This document shows positions 48,618 through 62,690 of a DNA stretch of 64,000 nt, one piece after another. The first letter of the stretch is position 1; every line of letters starts with the position of its first letter. The stretch is from Xenopus tropicalis (Eukaryota; Chordata; Amphibia; Anura; Pipidae): positions 88,233,681-88,297,680 of the forward strand of contig NC_030681.2 of NCBI RefSeq assembly GCF_000004195.4, read 5' to 3'. The position numbers and the translations under genes are program-made. The notes beneath the pieces were generated by a model. That model did no database searches. It had not been told where the DNA came from and worked only from the letters and a program-made list of their open reading frames with translations.

Positions 48618-49703
48618 TGTAACCCAGGTCACAATTCCATTATTTTGTTATGGAGAAAACATCACAAGCTAATAAAATAGGCTGTTTAATGCTTCCTACC
48701 CAGACAAATGGGCAAAATATTTCAGTATTTTAACAAACCTAAATGTAGTGGAGGCCTTGTGCTCTTATGCCAAGAAGTGATTGGATTTAGTTTTTGTTTT
48801 CGTTTGTTTTATATGCATCCAAAATTAAATTTAAATACAGTATATTATGAAAACAATAATGAATGTAAGCTGGACCTAAACATCCCCATTATTTTTAATA
48901 TTAAATATTTCAATAAAATTAGCCATTTACTGTAATGATGCTTGGTTTTCTTTCTTAAGAGGATCATTTCTGTACAAATGTATTTTCTTTTTCTTCGGAA
49001 ACCTTTGAGAAACTAATAAACCAAATTAATGTGTATTTTTCAGCAAAGCAATTAAGCAGAACCTAGTTCTTCTCACACAGGAAATGAAAGAGAAGGTCTC
49101 AGTCTTCAAATTCCAGTGCTGGAGCTTTAAAATGAAACCATTGCCAGATATCTACTTACTCACTAATCACCTATAAAATCCCATTGTAGTATACAGCTCC
49201 GAATGCCCAAAGGCACTCCCGTAGAATAACCATATCATACTATGAGCATTCTGGAGCTGATTTGATGATATTTTTTAATTTAGTTTTGAAGTATAACTTT
49301 AAAGGTCATCAGGGACTAGAACTCTTTATTATCAAAGGATATGCTTGCATAAGAATGGTAAATTTGGCACAGAAAATTACATACCATAGCTCTTTTTTAT
49401 TTGACCTTTTAGAAACACCCATATGAATTTTCTTAAAATAACATAATGTTATTTTAAATAGATTAACACTGTAAGCAAATATTCATGTTTAAATTTACAG
49501 TATTATAACCACCATATTTCCAGTTTTCTTTTACATAAAGATATATACATTTGAGTACATCATGTTTGTTAAAAATAATTAATGATTCGTTTGATATCTG
49601 ACAAGTGTCAAGTGACGATTTAGTAGAGCCTTGAAATGCTGAACATTTCAGTCATATAATAATATAGTCAAATAATATTGTTTTTCTATTTAGGACATAT
49701 TAG

Positions 49704-50870
49704 GGTTGATTCCCTAAAGTGTGATAACGCTTATCGCATGCTTTTTCGCGTAAAAATAAACGCAAAAAAAGCGTGATTCGCTTAAAGTGGACCTGTCACC
49801 CAGACATAAAAAGCTGAATTATAAAAGTCCTTTTCAAGTTAAACATGAAACCCAAATTATTTTTTTAAATAACACATCCATATCCTTTATAAAGACATTT
49901 AAAAATCCCAGCTGTCAATCATATATTACCTGCCTAAGGCATAGAGGCGGGGCAGACAATACTTTTAGCTTTCCTTTCAGCACTTCCTAGATGTCACTGC
50001 ACTTCACACTTTTCCCCTCCCTCCCCATCACCTAATTATGTAGCCAGTGCATGGGTATGGGCATCTGGTCCTTTAACAAGATTTTGGTGTGATGCAAAGA
50101 TTGCCTTACTAACAGTGTCCACAAAATGGCAGCTGCCTGCTTGCTGTGATTGAATAGTTCCAAGACTGAAGGCAACAAGATTTATACTATCTGTATAGTG
50201 TAAATAAGGTTTATTTTGCTCGACTAGCATGATAGAAAAGAATTTGGAGTTTTTTCTTAGGGTGACAGGTCCCCTTTAAGTATTATCGCATATCGCGTGC
50301 GTTAATTAGCATGCAACCGCATCCGTTAATTTTACCGCATTGCGTTAATTAGCGGCAGAAATAATACTAACGCATGATTCACAAACACTTAGATGCGCTA
50401 AATATCGCATTAGTCTATGAGAAAATTAACACCTACTTGGAGCAGGCGAAAAGTACAGTTCATGAGCTTTTGGCAACACAATATGGACTTTGCAGTGTGA
50501 TTTGTGTTGTGTGTGTTGGCCCCAAAGTGATGCATCCTCCAGTTTGCAGGGTAATGGTCATTTTAAAAAAAAGTAGTTTTACGAACGTAATGGTGTGTAT
50601 GGCTAATATGGCGTGCGCGCGAAAAGTAGCGCATGTGCGTTGGTTAGCATGCATGACAAGTAGCGTGCTGCGTTAATTAGTGCACGTTGTGTCAAATACC
50701 GCACAAAAATAGTCTTCACGACTTAAATAATGTAAACAGCATCACGTCTTAATTACTGCAAATATCCTTTTAGTGAATCGTGCGTTAAGACACGAAAAAT
50801 AAGACGAGATAACATTTTTAATGCATGCTATAAATAGCGCTCATTTTAACGCACCTTAGTGAATCAGCCC
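49704..50870. mobile_element. Inverted-repeat element with TATTA duplication, itself interrupted
   Basis: The ends GGGTTGATTCCCTAAAG and CTTAGTGAATCAGCCC are complementary. TATTA directly precedes the first GGG and directly follows the last CCC, a likely 5-bp target duplication. The arms share AACGCTTATCGCATG/GCATGC-type words with the 47080-47943 element, so the two are one superfamily. A TTAA MITE sits inside at 49782-50279. Confidence 0.8.
49782..50279. mobile_element. TTAA MITE nested in the preceding element
   Basis: The left edge is TTAAAGTGGACCTGTCACCC and the right edge GGGTGACAGGTCCCCTTTAA, with TTAA on both sides, embedded within the GCG-rich arm of the outer element. It must be the younger insertion. 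Confidence 0.9.
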
Positions 50871-52734
50871 TATTATGGGTTTGTTTACCCAAAAGATGTA
50901 TCAATGGCAAAAAAGTTAAATGAACCCCTGATGTTCTTCATTTCAGCCCAAGAGTAATTTGGCTTCATATGTTTGTCACCAACTTTATCTTAAAACAAAT
51001 CATTATGATTTATATGTTTTAACTGTTAAGTTTAGGATTATGCACTTGAATGTCACTGTTTCTTAGTACAAGAAATATTTAAGGGGGGTTTTATGTAGAA
51101 CTCCTCTTTCTCCTGGTTACTGGGCATTGAACAGATTGTTTGTGTTTGTGGGGGAACTTAAGCTACTTGGAAAAAAAGTCAGTCTGGTTGCCACAACGAT
51201 CTAAAAACAAGCCTTAAACTCTGCTAACAGTGTATGATATTATACAGATGACTGACCACTTTTTCCTTCCTATTAGAGATCAGTGGGTGATGTTTAAGCC
51301 AACCTTCCCACGCAGAATAAAAAAGGTCAATCCTGACATGAGAAAAAATCAATTTTAAAACCCCAAAGCAAGCTGCAGAGATTTCCCTTCCTAAACTAAA
51401 ATTAGCACAGGTAATTAGATTATTGGTGTTTTTACTAAGCACTAATTTTATTCATTACTGCTCTTAGTTCAACCAGCTAAATGCATGGGAACTAGAGACT
51501 TTGTCACAGAGATAATATTTATGAATAATAAACTTGATCTAGAACTGGCTGTTTATACAAATACAATTAATTTGTATACTAGATAGTTACTGAAATATCT
51601 TTGTAAATAGCCTACATTTGTAGAAGTTGATGCATTGTATATTATATCTGTGCCTTGGCTTGAAGCTGCAAATTTAAAAAAATAAACATATAAAATATAT
51701 AAATGCTCTATTGATTACAGACTTAGAGTTTTAGGTCGGCACAGCTGTATTTCTTATGAAACTTGTGTTGAATACTGTTCATAAATGTAGTTCCACTCAA
51801 TGAAGTATGTTTAGTGAGATCTGATTATCTATGCAGAGGACGAAAAAAAATTTTTATATGTAATTTTATCTGTGTTCTCTGGGTGATATGATTATCTAAC
51901 TAGGTGAATCATGCTGACCGATTAAAGTGCTGCATGTCTTAAGTCAAAATAGAACAAAACAAATGAGTAATGTCTCATTTATAAAAGAAAATCAGCTGAG
52001 ATCGGCAGAAAAGCACAGTTCATTTAGAAGGAATGTATGCGTTGGTCTTTTGGGGTTTTAATAAATCTTTCCCTGTTTATAGCTGTCTTATTCATAATGT
52101 GTTTCTCTTTCTGCCAGTACAAGAACTCCTTCATGGATGTTTGCATACACAGAACAGCTGTACAGATTTTATCATAAAAGTAGACCTAATTGTCTCTAAG
52201 CCAGTTTAACATTTAGATCAGTGTGACAAAAGTCCTATGTTATATGGCAGCAATAAAGACCAACTAGATATAATTTTCTCCCAGACACATATTACTCCTC
52301 CCCAGTCTAATGGCCCCTCAGCTGTTAGCTGCAAGCCTTGGTCTTCAGCTTAAGGAGAAGGTGAAATAGTTCATGGTATCTGAAACCCATGCAGTCCATG
52401 ATATTGTGGATTTCTGGACATGAACAAACTGTGTGTTAAGCCTGTGTATTAGGGTTCTTGTATTAGCAGTTCTTGCAATAGTATTAAAAGAGAAAGAAAG
52501 GTAAAAACTAAGTAAGCTTTATCAGAAAGGTCTATGTAAATACAGCCATAAGCACTCACAGAAACGCTGCACTGACTTCTCTGAAAAAAGATTTCTTGTG
52601 TCTGTAATTCCTGTGCCACAGACACGCAGCTTTTCAGCTCTCTCCTCTCTGCTGCCCCCCCTCAAGAATGCTAAGAATTCACTCTCCCCCCTTAGGAATG
52701 TGGATCTGAGCCAATCAGCAGGAAGCTGACTCAT

Positions 52735-52945
52735 AGGGGCACATTTACTAATCCTCGAATCCGAATCCCGAATGGGAAAAAAAACGGATTAGAAATGAAA
52801 ATTTTGCGTTTTTTTCATCGCCGTCGCAATTGTTTCATATTTGTCGTGACTTTATTGTATTTTGTGTGATTTTTACGTCGCCGTTGCGATTTTTTCGTAT
52901 TGCGCTATAGTAAACGCCGGAAAAACCAATCCGAATTTTTCACGA
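52735..52945. repeat. Dispersed repeat, 'CACATTTACTAATCCTCG' type
   Basis: GGGGCACATTTACTAATCC begins a stretch rich in CGAAT and CGTCGC words, ending near CCGAATTTTTCACGACGGC. It is related in style to 3377-3730 and 38811-39275. Confidence 0.5.
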
Positions 52946-52949
52946 CGGC

Positions 52950-54900
52950 AAAATCATTCTATACTTTGGTAAGAAGCCATTACAAGACTAGCCCTGTAAT
53001 GACTTCCTACAAAGGCATAGTTTGATTTTGGGTTGCTCTTCCTGGGAGGTTGGACGGTTTGTCACATGGATGGAGAGCTTCAGACTAACTACATCCCTTC
53101 TGTGTGTAGCTTGTAAACAATAGAAACCTTCAGATTACAAAAGGGTTGTAGGGGAAGTAGTGTAATGAAAAGGTGATTGAGCAGGCTAAATTTACTAATA
53201 AAACAAATACAAAAAAAGCATTAATTAATGTACATTCTTTGGCCCCTTGTTATAGCCTGGACTATAGTTATTTATTCTGCACAAGTTCATACATAAAATT
53301 GCTAAGTCACTACAAATAAAATTGATGTAGTGATAACTTTGGGTCACTATAGGGTTAAAAGTCACTAATCACCACAGATCCCTTGGGGGGTAACCCACTA
53401 AATATGAGAACGAAAATAAGTGGCTGTAAGAACCTCACAAACTGAATTCATGATTATAAATTTTATTACAATTTTATTGACAGGCCAGATATAAAACTGT
53501 ACTACATACAGAGCACACAATTCATAAAAAAATCATTTTGATCACACATCCTAAAGACAGATTTGGCATATAACTGCACAAAGCACTAGAGCTTCTAGAC
53601 AACTAGTTTACAATTGAAAACTACCTTACTGTCAGGTCTAATTAATCTATTCATTTCACTGTTCTTTGCTTGTTATATTTTTAAACATTTCTTCTGTTTT
53701 GTTGCACTTTTATCCCCACATTTTTTCAAGTAAAAACTAAAAGCTCTGCCAATAGTAAATCTGTTATTTATCCAATTTGGAACACAGAAAACATTACAGT
53801 CCATGTATCATACAGTATGAATTTGAAAGACCTTTTACTTGATGTACACAGTCTAACGCTGTAGTGAAATGAGTAAAAACATGTATGTATGTATATAAGT
53901 AAGTATATATGTGTAAATGCAAATTTTGTGTGTGAGGGGTGTGTGGGTGTGTGTATGTGTAGGTATTTATGCTGCTGACTGCTGCAGTGTTATTGTAAGG
54001 TGTGTTTCCTGAGAGAACATAATCTCTAGTATGTGAATTTGGTAAACTATATACATATATGAATTAGTATGCTGAAGAAAGTGACCTGACTGTGTTGTGC
54101 TATACTAATTAAAAGCCTATTGGATTTTGTTACAAAATACACAAAGTTTGTACCAGGCCTACTAACCCAACAAATCACCTGTATATATTATGTCATTGGG
54201 TTGTAATGGGTTACTAGATTTCGTGCAAAGCTTGTGCCCCATGCCTTTTATTCCATTATTTTCCATACTCCTAAAGACCTAGTCCAGTCTTAAAGGACCC
54301 TTCTGATCATCAGACATTGACACTAATCCAGAAGCAAGTTCAGCGTTAAACTTTTCCTACAAAAACAAATATTTTAATTCCTTCTTAATGTGTTACTTAC
54401 ACACAGCAGCAACTATAAAAACATACATGTAATTTGGTTACAGAACAAGCATTCATCCACTGAAGCTGTCCCTATTGCTAGGTTGTGCTTAAAATGAACT
54501 AAATACATGTATACTACTTAATCCTATCTAAACAGGAACACTGAATATCCTCTTTCATTGGATGCCACAAAATATGATTGTAATTTCTACAAATCTTACT
54601 TTTCTGTTATTCTGATTTCCAAGTAGACAAGTCACCATAAATTCAGTAAATTTTGTTTATTTCCCTTTTACCTGTTATGGGTCATCATATAATATTTACC
54701 ACAAAGAAGACAAATCTGTTATTGTACCTTATGTCTGCTTATGTTACATAACTTGTATGCTTAAAAGCCAAGCTATACAAAACTTCTTTTCCTTAATAGC
54801 TTTTTATTTTAATTTTACTTTGGTTTTTCATTACTACGTCATTTACCATTACAATATAGTTTTTTTCTGCTTTTATTAATTTATATTTTTAAATTGGGAT
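52950..54900. other. Intronic DNA, nothing recognised
   Basis: AT-rich with short TA/GT runs (about 53880-53965). No exon, repeat end or RNA gene was identified. Confidence 0.4.
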
Positions 54901-54914
54901 TTTTACTAACAGGG

Positions 54915-55470
54915 TAGGAAAGCGTGATTTCAGTACAGTTGAAAAGTTTTATTTTATGTTTCTTTAAGCATACAATACTGATGTTGCTGGGTTATAATTA
55001 ATTATATTCCCATGCAAAAGCTGCATTGTTGCAGTAGCCAAAACCCTATAGATATATTATGTGAATATAATTTAGTGTTTTTTACACTGTGGACCTGCCC
55101 TTCCCGGGGTGGGGGGGGGGCTGCTGAAGCAGTGGCAGGCTGAATTAATTATGAATAGTAAGGGAAAGTAATTATGAATAGTAAGGGCAAGATCTGGGGA
55201 TAATTGTTTTCTTTCTTCCAGATACACCAGAAAGCCTAGTTTAGAAAGAAGTCAATTAGGGTGAGAACTAGAACTAGTGTTTTCATATAGAAAGGTGTGG
55301 TTTCAGTACAGCTGGAAAGTTTGATTTTTATATTTCTTCAAGCATGTAATACCATAATTAATTATATCCAAGAGCAAGACATGGGGAGAATTGTTTTCTC
55401 TCTTCCAGATACACCAGAAAGCCTAGCTCAGAAGTCAGGTTGAGAACTTGTGTTTTCATGTATAATAAAA
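54915..55470. repeat. Local duplication, ~180-bp unit, interrupted
   Basis: The block TTTCAGTACAG...AAAGTTT...AATTAATTATAT occurs at about 54930-55010 and 55300-55365. The block GAGAATTGTTTTC or GATAATTGTTTTC followed by TTCCAGATACACCAGAAAGC occurs at 55197-55290 and 55385-55470. A G-rich segment (about 55085-55135, with a run of 10 G) lies between the halves of the first copy. Confidence 0.75.
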
Positions 55471-55474
55471 ATCA

Positions 55475-58400
55475 ATTGGGAAAATGTCATAAAATTCATA
55501 AACAGAAACAACATTACAGAAAGAAAAGCAAACATATAAAGTTATATATAGTCATTACAATGCAAGTTTAATTGCACATACAGTACATACCCCATTTTTT
55601 AAAACCTGCTTAAGGCAGTGTATATTTGGCACAAATACAATGACTTTTTCAGTAAGAAGTTTTAATATATAAACTGTGCACTAGTGCAATGATAAAATAT
55701 ACACTCTTTTTCCAATAGCAGATGGGTCACTAAATACTTTTGCAGGTTCACAAATTCCATATAAAATGAAGTTAAGGAAAAATTGTTTGCGTTGCTCATA
55801 TTTTTCAGGTTTTTTTTAATTACATTTTATTACATGACAGACTATATAAAAGAACAGACCAAAGTGACAATTCTCAGTATGCACAGGGAGACTGATGAAC
55901 AACTCTTGCAATGTAAACATAGATTTTATCACAGATCTTACATTGTACTGGGACCAGTTGATCTTATTATGCCAGGTGCTAGGACAAAGCCAGGTGGAAC
56001 AAAGCACTGCCATTCTTTCTACTATATAATTTTCTGCAATATGCTACGTTTTCAGGAGGTACTTGTTTAGGACATTTTTATGTGTTTGCTTTGTCATGTA
56101 AAAGATGTAAAATAGTTTCAGGTGCTATGTATTTTGAAACTCAAAAATGTGGCACAAATATGCCATAAATCTGCTGTGAGACTACTAGAGGGACACGCAA
56201 GTGTTTATAATAGTAGTTTACAGCGATGAGTTTTTATTTTATGGACAAATGATTGTAAAGTAAAGACAAACTTTACACATTTCTGTTTGACAGTAGCTGG
56301 CAATCTCTTTTGCCAACCAGAGAAGCCATCTTGGACCATGTGGCCCCAGGTACTACCTAGCCTGATCTTCTGATTGTAGCACAATCCAGGGAGCATTCCA
56401 TGGAATGCCTATGTTCCCCCTACCACCAAGCCCTTATGAATACAGTGCTATTAAAATAAACCCATGGGGCAACAAGTGCAACATGCAAAAATTGTATGCA
56501 AGGCCTCTGGTTTTATAAATGAAGACTAGATTATGTGCAACACCCCACAGACAAATCCATAAATATTCATACAGGAGTTCTATCATGATAATTCTGTTCT
56601 CCAATATGAGACCTTTCTAATGGGAAATTTATGTGTGTGTATATTCTCATTCTGAGTCAGCTTGCAGACTATTTGACTATTTTTATTTTATGGAAAAAAT
56701 TAGCAGTGCTTAGAGCCTCTCCCACATAACCCTATCTGTTGGTTCTTGCAGTTTTATTAAAATAACATCTGTATAAAATAAGTTCCCCTTCTCCTTCGTC
56801 TCCTAGAAGGATGTCTATCCCACCTCAGATATTCTAGATGTCAAACAGCCATATTTGTACTTTTCCATTAAGGTCAGCTAATCCCTCCCTTTAGTCTGCA
56901 ACTTAATCCAAACCACCTGAAAGTTCTGTCCTCATTTCTTCCCATGCAGCTGTGCCTAGTAAACGTAAGGGCTCTGTGGTTTAAGAAACGTTGTTTGCAT
57001 AGATGCTTTGTTCCCCTTGCAAAGATCTAAAACCAAAGATCTTTTGATTTTTGGAAACAGAATAAGATGTTCTATGGCTCATGGTACAGCCTTTATTTTG
57101 GCATATCATTCTCATAAGAGCTTTATGATTTAATCAGCTGCTCAGGTATGCTTTGTTTATTCAAGGTGTCTCACATAATTTCTCCTTCTAAAGATCTGTA
57201 TTTTTTTTTTTACTAAAAACTGGCATTAGCATACTTTTTTAATTTGAAAATTGGGTGACAAACTTAACAGGCCTTGATCAGTTAAATGAACATGCTGACT
57301 AAACCTCACCATTTGAAAAGTTTGAATTCTTGTTTGTATAAATTTATATACACAAACTGTTCACAAATCCACATTCCAGCTGTTGGAACTTTGGATACCA
57401 GTTGACAATTTCTTGCAACAGATGGTACATTCTCTGTTTAAACATATCACTGAAGATCTGGCTAAAACAAAAATGTCAGTGTTAACCCCTTTGTGACCAG
57501 GCCTATGCCGCTGCAGTATGCATAATGCAGTGATACAGTATTCCACACACAGCTGCAATGGAGCCTGCAGTAATAAACTACTATCAATACATCATTAAAC
57601 AATATCATATTCAAGACCATTTAACATTTTGAAATATCAACCCTGGTTTTGTATATGGGTACATCACTCATCAACTGACTGACTGGAAACAATTGTTACA
57701 TCCTTTTCTACAAAGATGGCTCTGCTCATGTGCCGCATAGCATATTATAATTGTCAGTAGAACTGTTAAAGGTTTATCATGGTGCCATCTTTATTCATAT
57801 TAAAAATACTAAAGGAAAGATTTACTAAAATGCCATTTTTTACTGTGAAAATCTGAGATTTGTTTCCCCAATTATGAATCTTCAATTTTCAGCGTACAAC
57901 ATTTTTCCATTTTTTTCTTTTTTCTCCTAGTAGTGTTTGCTAACTTTGAGGTGGCAAATATCATTTCATCCTGTAAAAAATGTTAAAAATTTAACAAAAT
58001 GCTATTACAATAGTGATTTAAATATTTTCACACAGGATGAAAATTCTTAGTTGTACTTGGGAGAAGTGTAGGATGAGCAACAACAAATGTTTCTAATAAT
58101 AATAAATAGGAAGAAAATTAATATGTTACCTTGTAAGAAAAAATTACATAGTTCAACAACTGTTGAAGAATGTTATTAAACTTATCACTGTGTTACACTA
58201 TATGGATTTTATTGGAAATGGAAGTTTTATTAACATCTGGTTGTTTTTTGTGAAGGTGTTTTGTTGAATTTGTGTGCAGCAACATTTTTCAATATGTTGA
58301 TGGGTGTTTACAAAAGGTTGTGTGTTTACAACTGGAAAAAAACATTATTTTTCCACATTTAATGTGAAGTTTTATTGATGACATTTAGCCCTAACGCTAA

Positions 58401-59145
58401 ACTAACTACTTGGTATACTGTGCCAGTCATCATAGCAAAACATGTTGTTATCTCTGATTTAAGAATCAACTCTGACACACAAAGTTACAAATGTTCCTTT
58501 ATATAATCGTTAACTAAAATACTGTAAATACATTTTGTCTGATTTAGCTATCCAGATTCCATTGCAAACTGCACTGATTTATATCATTTCCAGACAGTTC
58601 CTTTTTTTATTATTATTTTGTATAAATGCCACATTCACAGCAGGCTGCATAATGTGTTCCCATCATACACTTGTGCTTTGTGACCAACTTGTATTTGGTT
58701 ACATGTGATTGCTAAATATTAGCAAGCCAAGCTTTTTCTATTGTTTAATTTTATAAAAGTCGGCTTCTTTGCTGATTTCAGGTGCCCTTAGGCTTAGCAG
58801 GTGGCTGAATTACAAGTTAAATATTTCAAAGTCTTCATGTCATTTGATTCTTTTAAACACTTTTTTTCAATGCTCTTTAAAATTATCATTTTTGCATAAT
58901 CTAATCATTTGTACAAAAAGATTTGCATTACTATAATTGTAAATGTACATTTCTGAAATCAATTCATTTATTTATAATGGCCATGTAAATAGACTAGTCT
59001 ACTTTTCTGATACTAATGGCACAGAGAGGTATAATTCAAACAATCTTTTTTCCTTGTGTTGAGTTTAAGAAGCCTGACCTCTAGTGGCTACAACATTCAA
59101 GTTACTCTGTTCCATTTTAGGGTTATTTGCAAATATATTTGAATG
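55475..59145. other. Intronic DNA, nothing recognised
   Basis: No terminal-repeat element, exon or RNA gene was seen. ORFs up to 95 codons here show no family motif. Confidence 0.4.
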
Positions 59146-59149
59146 CTAA

Positions 59150-59152
59150 GGT

Positions 59153-59208
<56 letters not shown>
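59150..59208. repeat. (TA)n(TG)n microsatellite
   Basis: About 7 TA units are followed by about 20 TG units. Confidence 0.95.
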
Positions 59209-59210
<2 letters not shown>

Positions 59211-59579
59211 CAAGCAGTTCAAAATAAATTCCTTGACACTTAGGGGGCTCTAACTAACACAGGTCAGTTGTCCTAACTAACCAGGAGCAGGCCTACCACC
59301 TGTCTCCCACACAGAGAAAAGAAAAAACAAAGTTCCAACCTTGTAGTGATTTCAAGCCTCTCAGTGAGCTCACACAGGCAGCTTTCCTGTGTCTTTCCCC
59401 CAGACTGCAGCCTTCTACTTTGGCCCAAGCTGCCTTGTAATTAGCCAGCTGAGATGCCTCAGGTAGTCTCTAAAAACCCGGGCTGGACTAGCAGTCCCGG
59501 AACCACTCTCTTAGCAACCTGGGACATATATAATCTCCATCCTGAACTTTTCCAGGTATCCTGATAGTGACCTTACCAC

Positions 59580-59648
59580 AATATATATATACCACAATAT
59601 ATATATATATATATATATATATACTGTATATATATATATATATATATA
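59580..59648. repeat. (TA)n microsatellite
   Basis: Nearly uninterrupted TA dinucleotides with two CACAATA breaks and a CTGTATA at 59624-59630. Confidence 0.95.
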
Positions 59649-59654
59649 AGTGTT

Positions 59655-59785
59655 GGATAGAAGCCGCTCTCACAGGACTTATAAAGAAATAAAGTGTTTA
59701 TTCACACAGAAGCAACTGACGTTTGGCTGTAACACCAGCCTTTCTCAACTTTGAGTCCTGTGAGAGTGGCTTCTATCTGACACAT
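59655..59785 (-). repeat. Penelope-type terminal fragment with long inverted arms
   Basis: Outer arms of about 24 bp (GATAGAAGCCGCTCTCACAG near 59656 and CTGTGAGAGTGGCTTCTATC near 59758) are inverted. The minus-strand centre has TTGAGAA, stem GGCTG/CAGCC and AAACG, a degenerate hammerhead-like order, and AATAAACACTTTATTTC. Confidence 0.5.
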
Positions 59786-61166
59786 TATTTATTGAAATAC
59801 GTTGAAGACTGCACTCAGGCCAAGTTACTCTTCATTGACGTGAGTGCCGGCAAACTCATATATATATATATTGTTTAGAGCACTGATCAGCATATGGGGA
59901 GAATAAGACAGGCTATGAATATTCAATCAACTATCGCAGGTGCTGTAAATGATGAGTCATACCCTTTGGGGAGGGGAGGTTTCTGCCAAGGGAAGCAGGA
60001 AGTAGGAAGTGTGTAACATGCTTTCTGAAGCAGGGAGATTAAAAAAACTGAGCCAAGTCTGTAAAAACTTGATATATGGCCTAACTGCCTAGCTGGACTT
60101 TGCAGAAGAAAGAAAGACCAATGTAGCCAGTCTGCCAGTGAACAAACCTGTTCTGCTTAATGAACAAAGATTTTATTTTTACTTCTCTTTTGAAATTAGA
60201 TTTTGAAAGAAAATTCTAATGGTTTTCGAATTCTATGCTTAATATCTCAAACATAATTAATGTTAGATACTTCTTTTCTTTTAGAAATAAAGCATTTTAG
60301 CCAAGATAGGGTGGAAGAATTATACCCTTGTGTTCTCCATCTTCCGTATTAAGCTTTGTGCTATTCTAACTTTAACAGATCCGTATCTTGTTACAAATAT
60401 TGCTTATAGTTTTTCAATGGAATTTATAAAGGCATATTATTTTCCCAAGTATATATACAGTGATTAAATCCAGTGAGATTTCTTTTGCTAAACTTGTGAT
60501 AAAATATATTATTTTCTACAAAGAAAATTCTTTGCTGAAGCCAGAAAAACCTCCCTGGAGGAAATTGGGACTGGATACTGAAATATGGAAGAATGGGTAC
60601 CTTGTTTTCTAGAGTGAATAGAATTGCATTTGAGCCTACGCTCCTGTATTTCCATGATCAGTTGAAAGAAAGTTCATTATTAAAGATGACTGCAATAGAA
60701 ATGTTATGTGAAAGGCAAACTGTGCTATTAAATTGTAAGAATGGTTAAGCGTTTAATAGATGCATTACAGATCATTCTCACAAACCACATCCATTTTAGG
60801 GAATAGTGGTGAGTTGTCTCAATATTGTATCTGCAGTCATTTTTTAGGAATAAATAGGTATTGTTTTAAATAGCTTCCTACAAAAACTAGAGGGAACTGC
60901 CCAATTGTATAGCACATGGACAGTTATCACCCCTTAATTCATGCCCAACTTTTTTCTTGCTTTTATGGAAAGTAATGTGCAACAGATTCCATTAAATTGC
61001 ATATAAAGTGATCCTGAAATTGACCTGTAGCTACTACCAATTTATAAGCTACCAGTCACTGGTTCAGCCACCATTGATGTTTTTGTTGCAATATAAAAGA
61101 AACAGGAAAGAAAAGGGAAGGGTCATATTAGCAGCTCAAAGGAGAATGACAGCTGTAAAGAAAACA

Positions 61167-61415
61167 GTATAGCTATAGGATCTGTTATTCGGAAAACCTG
61201 TTATCCAGGAAGTTTAGAATTAGGGGAAGGCAGTCTCCCATAGACTCCAGTTCCATCAAATTATTCAGTTTTTAAAATGTTTTCTTTTTTCTCTATAATA
61301 ATAAAACAGTACCTTGTACTAGATCCAAAGATACTAAGGTACTAAGATATAATTAAATTATAATTAATATAATTTAATGTTTAAATGATTTATTTTTTAG
61401 TAATTTATACCAAGC
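61167..61415 (+). repeat. Dispersed repeat, 'TCTGTTATTCGGAAAACC' type
   Basis: It contains ATCTGTTATTCGGAAAACCT, CTCCCATAGACTCCA, AAAACAGTACCTTGTACTAG and a AATTTAATGTTTAAATGATT tail. This is the fullest copy of the family also seen at 17590, 20890 and 44325. Confidence 0.65.
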
Positions 61416-62690
61416 ATTGCGGATATTATGACATGATACCAACCAGCAGCTCTTTTGCATCTGTTGGAGACACTTTTGTGGAGAAATGTATTTTTGCCCT
61501 ATCAGTCTCAGATGAAGTAAATGGTTATACAGCCTGCATTTTTTCCAAAATGTGTTACTTAGGTGTTGGTTTGGGCTACTGCCACACAGAGCAGTTTCTT
61601 TGCCTGCATTGGCCTGGGTGTAGACAGTGGAGCGGATTTTGGAGGGAAAATGTATATTCACGCCATTCCATGCTAAAATTTGTTTGTTTGTCTGCATCCA
61701 GTGATTCTGGGTGCAGACACAAGGAAGAGTGGATTGGAGTAGAAGGGCAGCTTCTTAGCTGACACTAATACGCAGGTCGAGAAACTGTGCTGTTTGTCAC
61801 AGTTTGTATAACTGGTTTCCTGTTTGTGATTTTAAATTGTAATGGTGATCATTTCACTCACGGTAATTATGCTTGTAAACTATACATCAACAGAACTGGC
61901 CATACTGTACTAGAATCTAAAAATGAATGTTGTATTTTTCTAATGAATATAAACAGCGTTCATGTCTGCAAAAATGTAAGCCTGTAACTGCTAGTAGGTT
62001 TAAAGAGTTTTGTGCCCTTCTGTTTATTTGTTAATGTGATTTTCACACGGTATGAGCACACAGTGCAGCCAGCTTTGCAGTCATGAGATTTATAGTGGTA
62101 TTTCAGGCAGTCAGAGAATAATTAAAACACTATAGTTAATAAAGGCAACTGCCATTGTCATAATAAACAACAACAAAATATACATTTGAAGCTTAAAGGC
62201 TCAAGGGGGTTCTGTACTGAATGCATGTGGTAAGTAAAATAGAACTCTTGTGAGCTTTATGTCCCCTGTGGCTCCAGGCTTGCACTTCTGAATGATATGC
62301 AAACTATGTTCTGCCCAGCCATCCTGTATGTAGCACTACAAATACAAACAGTAAATCATACACAGAGAGGTGAAAGGAACACTTTGCACTCCCTTGTGGT
62401 AGTGCAAGGAATTGCACTGTAAAAGCGGGCATCCACAAAATAGCTGGCCCAGCAGTGTGTGATTTATGAAGATGTAAAATTACCATCTGTGTTGTTTAAT
62501 CCTGCACAAATTGTTTTTCTGGCATCAGTGTGTGCATGTGTATTACATAATTCCTAGTGTGGAAGTGCTTACACAGGCTACTTGAAGAAGTAATATGAAA
62601 TAACGCGTGTAAAGTGAAAAATGAGTGTAAAAAGCATTTTATATCATTTTGTTTCCCTGGAATAATATGTCTGTATCTTGTATTATTTAG

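Larger units (their letters stand above)
32400..62690 (+). other. Malic enzyme intron 1 (30,291 bp)
   Basis: The interval runs from the gt after the first coding exon to the ag before the second, and the two exons join in phase 0 without a stop. It is full of dispersed repeats, listed separately. I saw no other exon in it, although a short alternative exon cannot be excluded by eye. Confidence 0.85.

Noticed and set aside
61374..61762. ORFs of 125 (plus) and 107 (minus) codons in the last part of the intron
   Set aside because: They overlap each other on opposite strands, show no domain, begin in a dispersed repeat, and have no exon-like splice signals.
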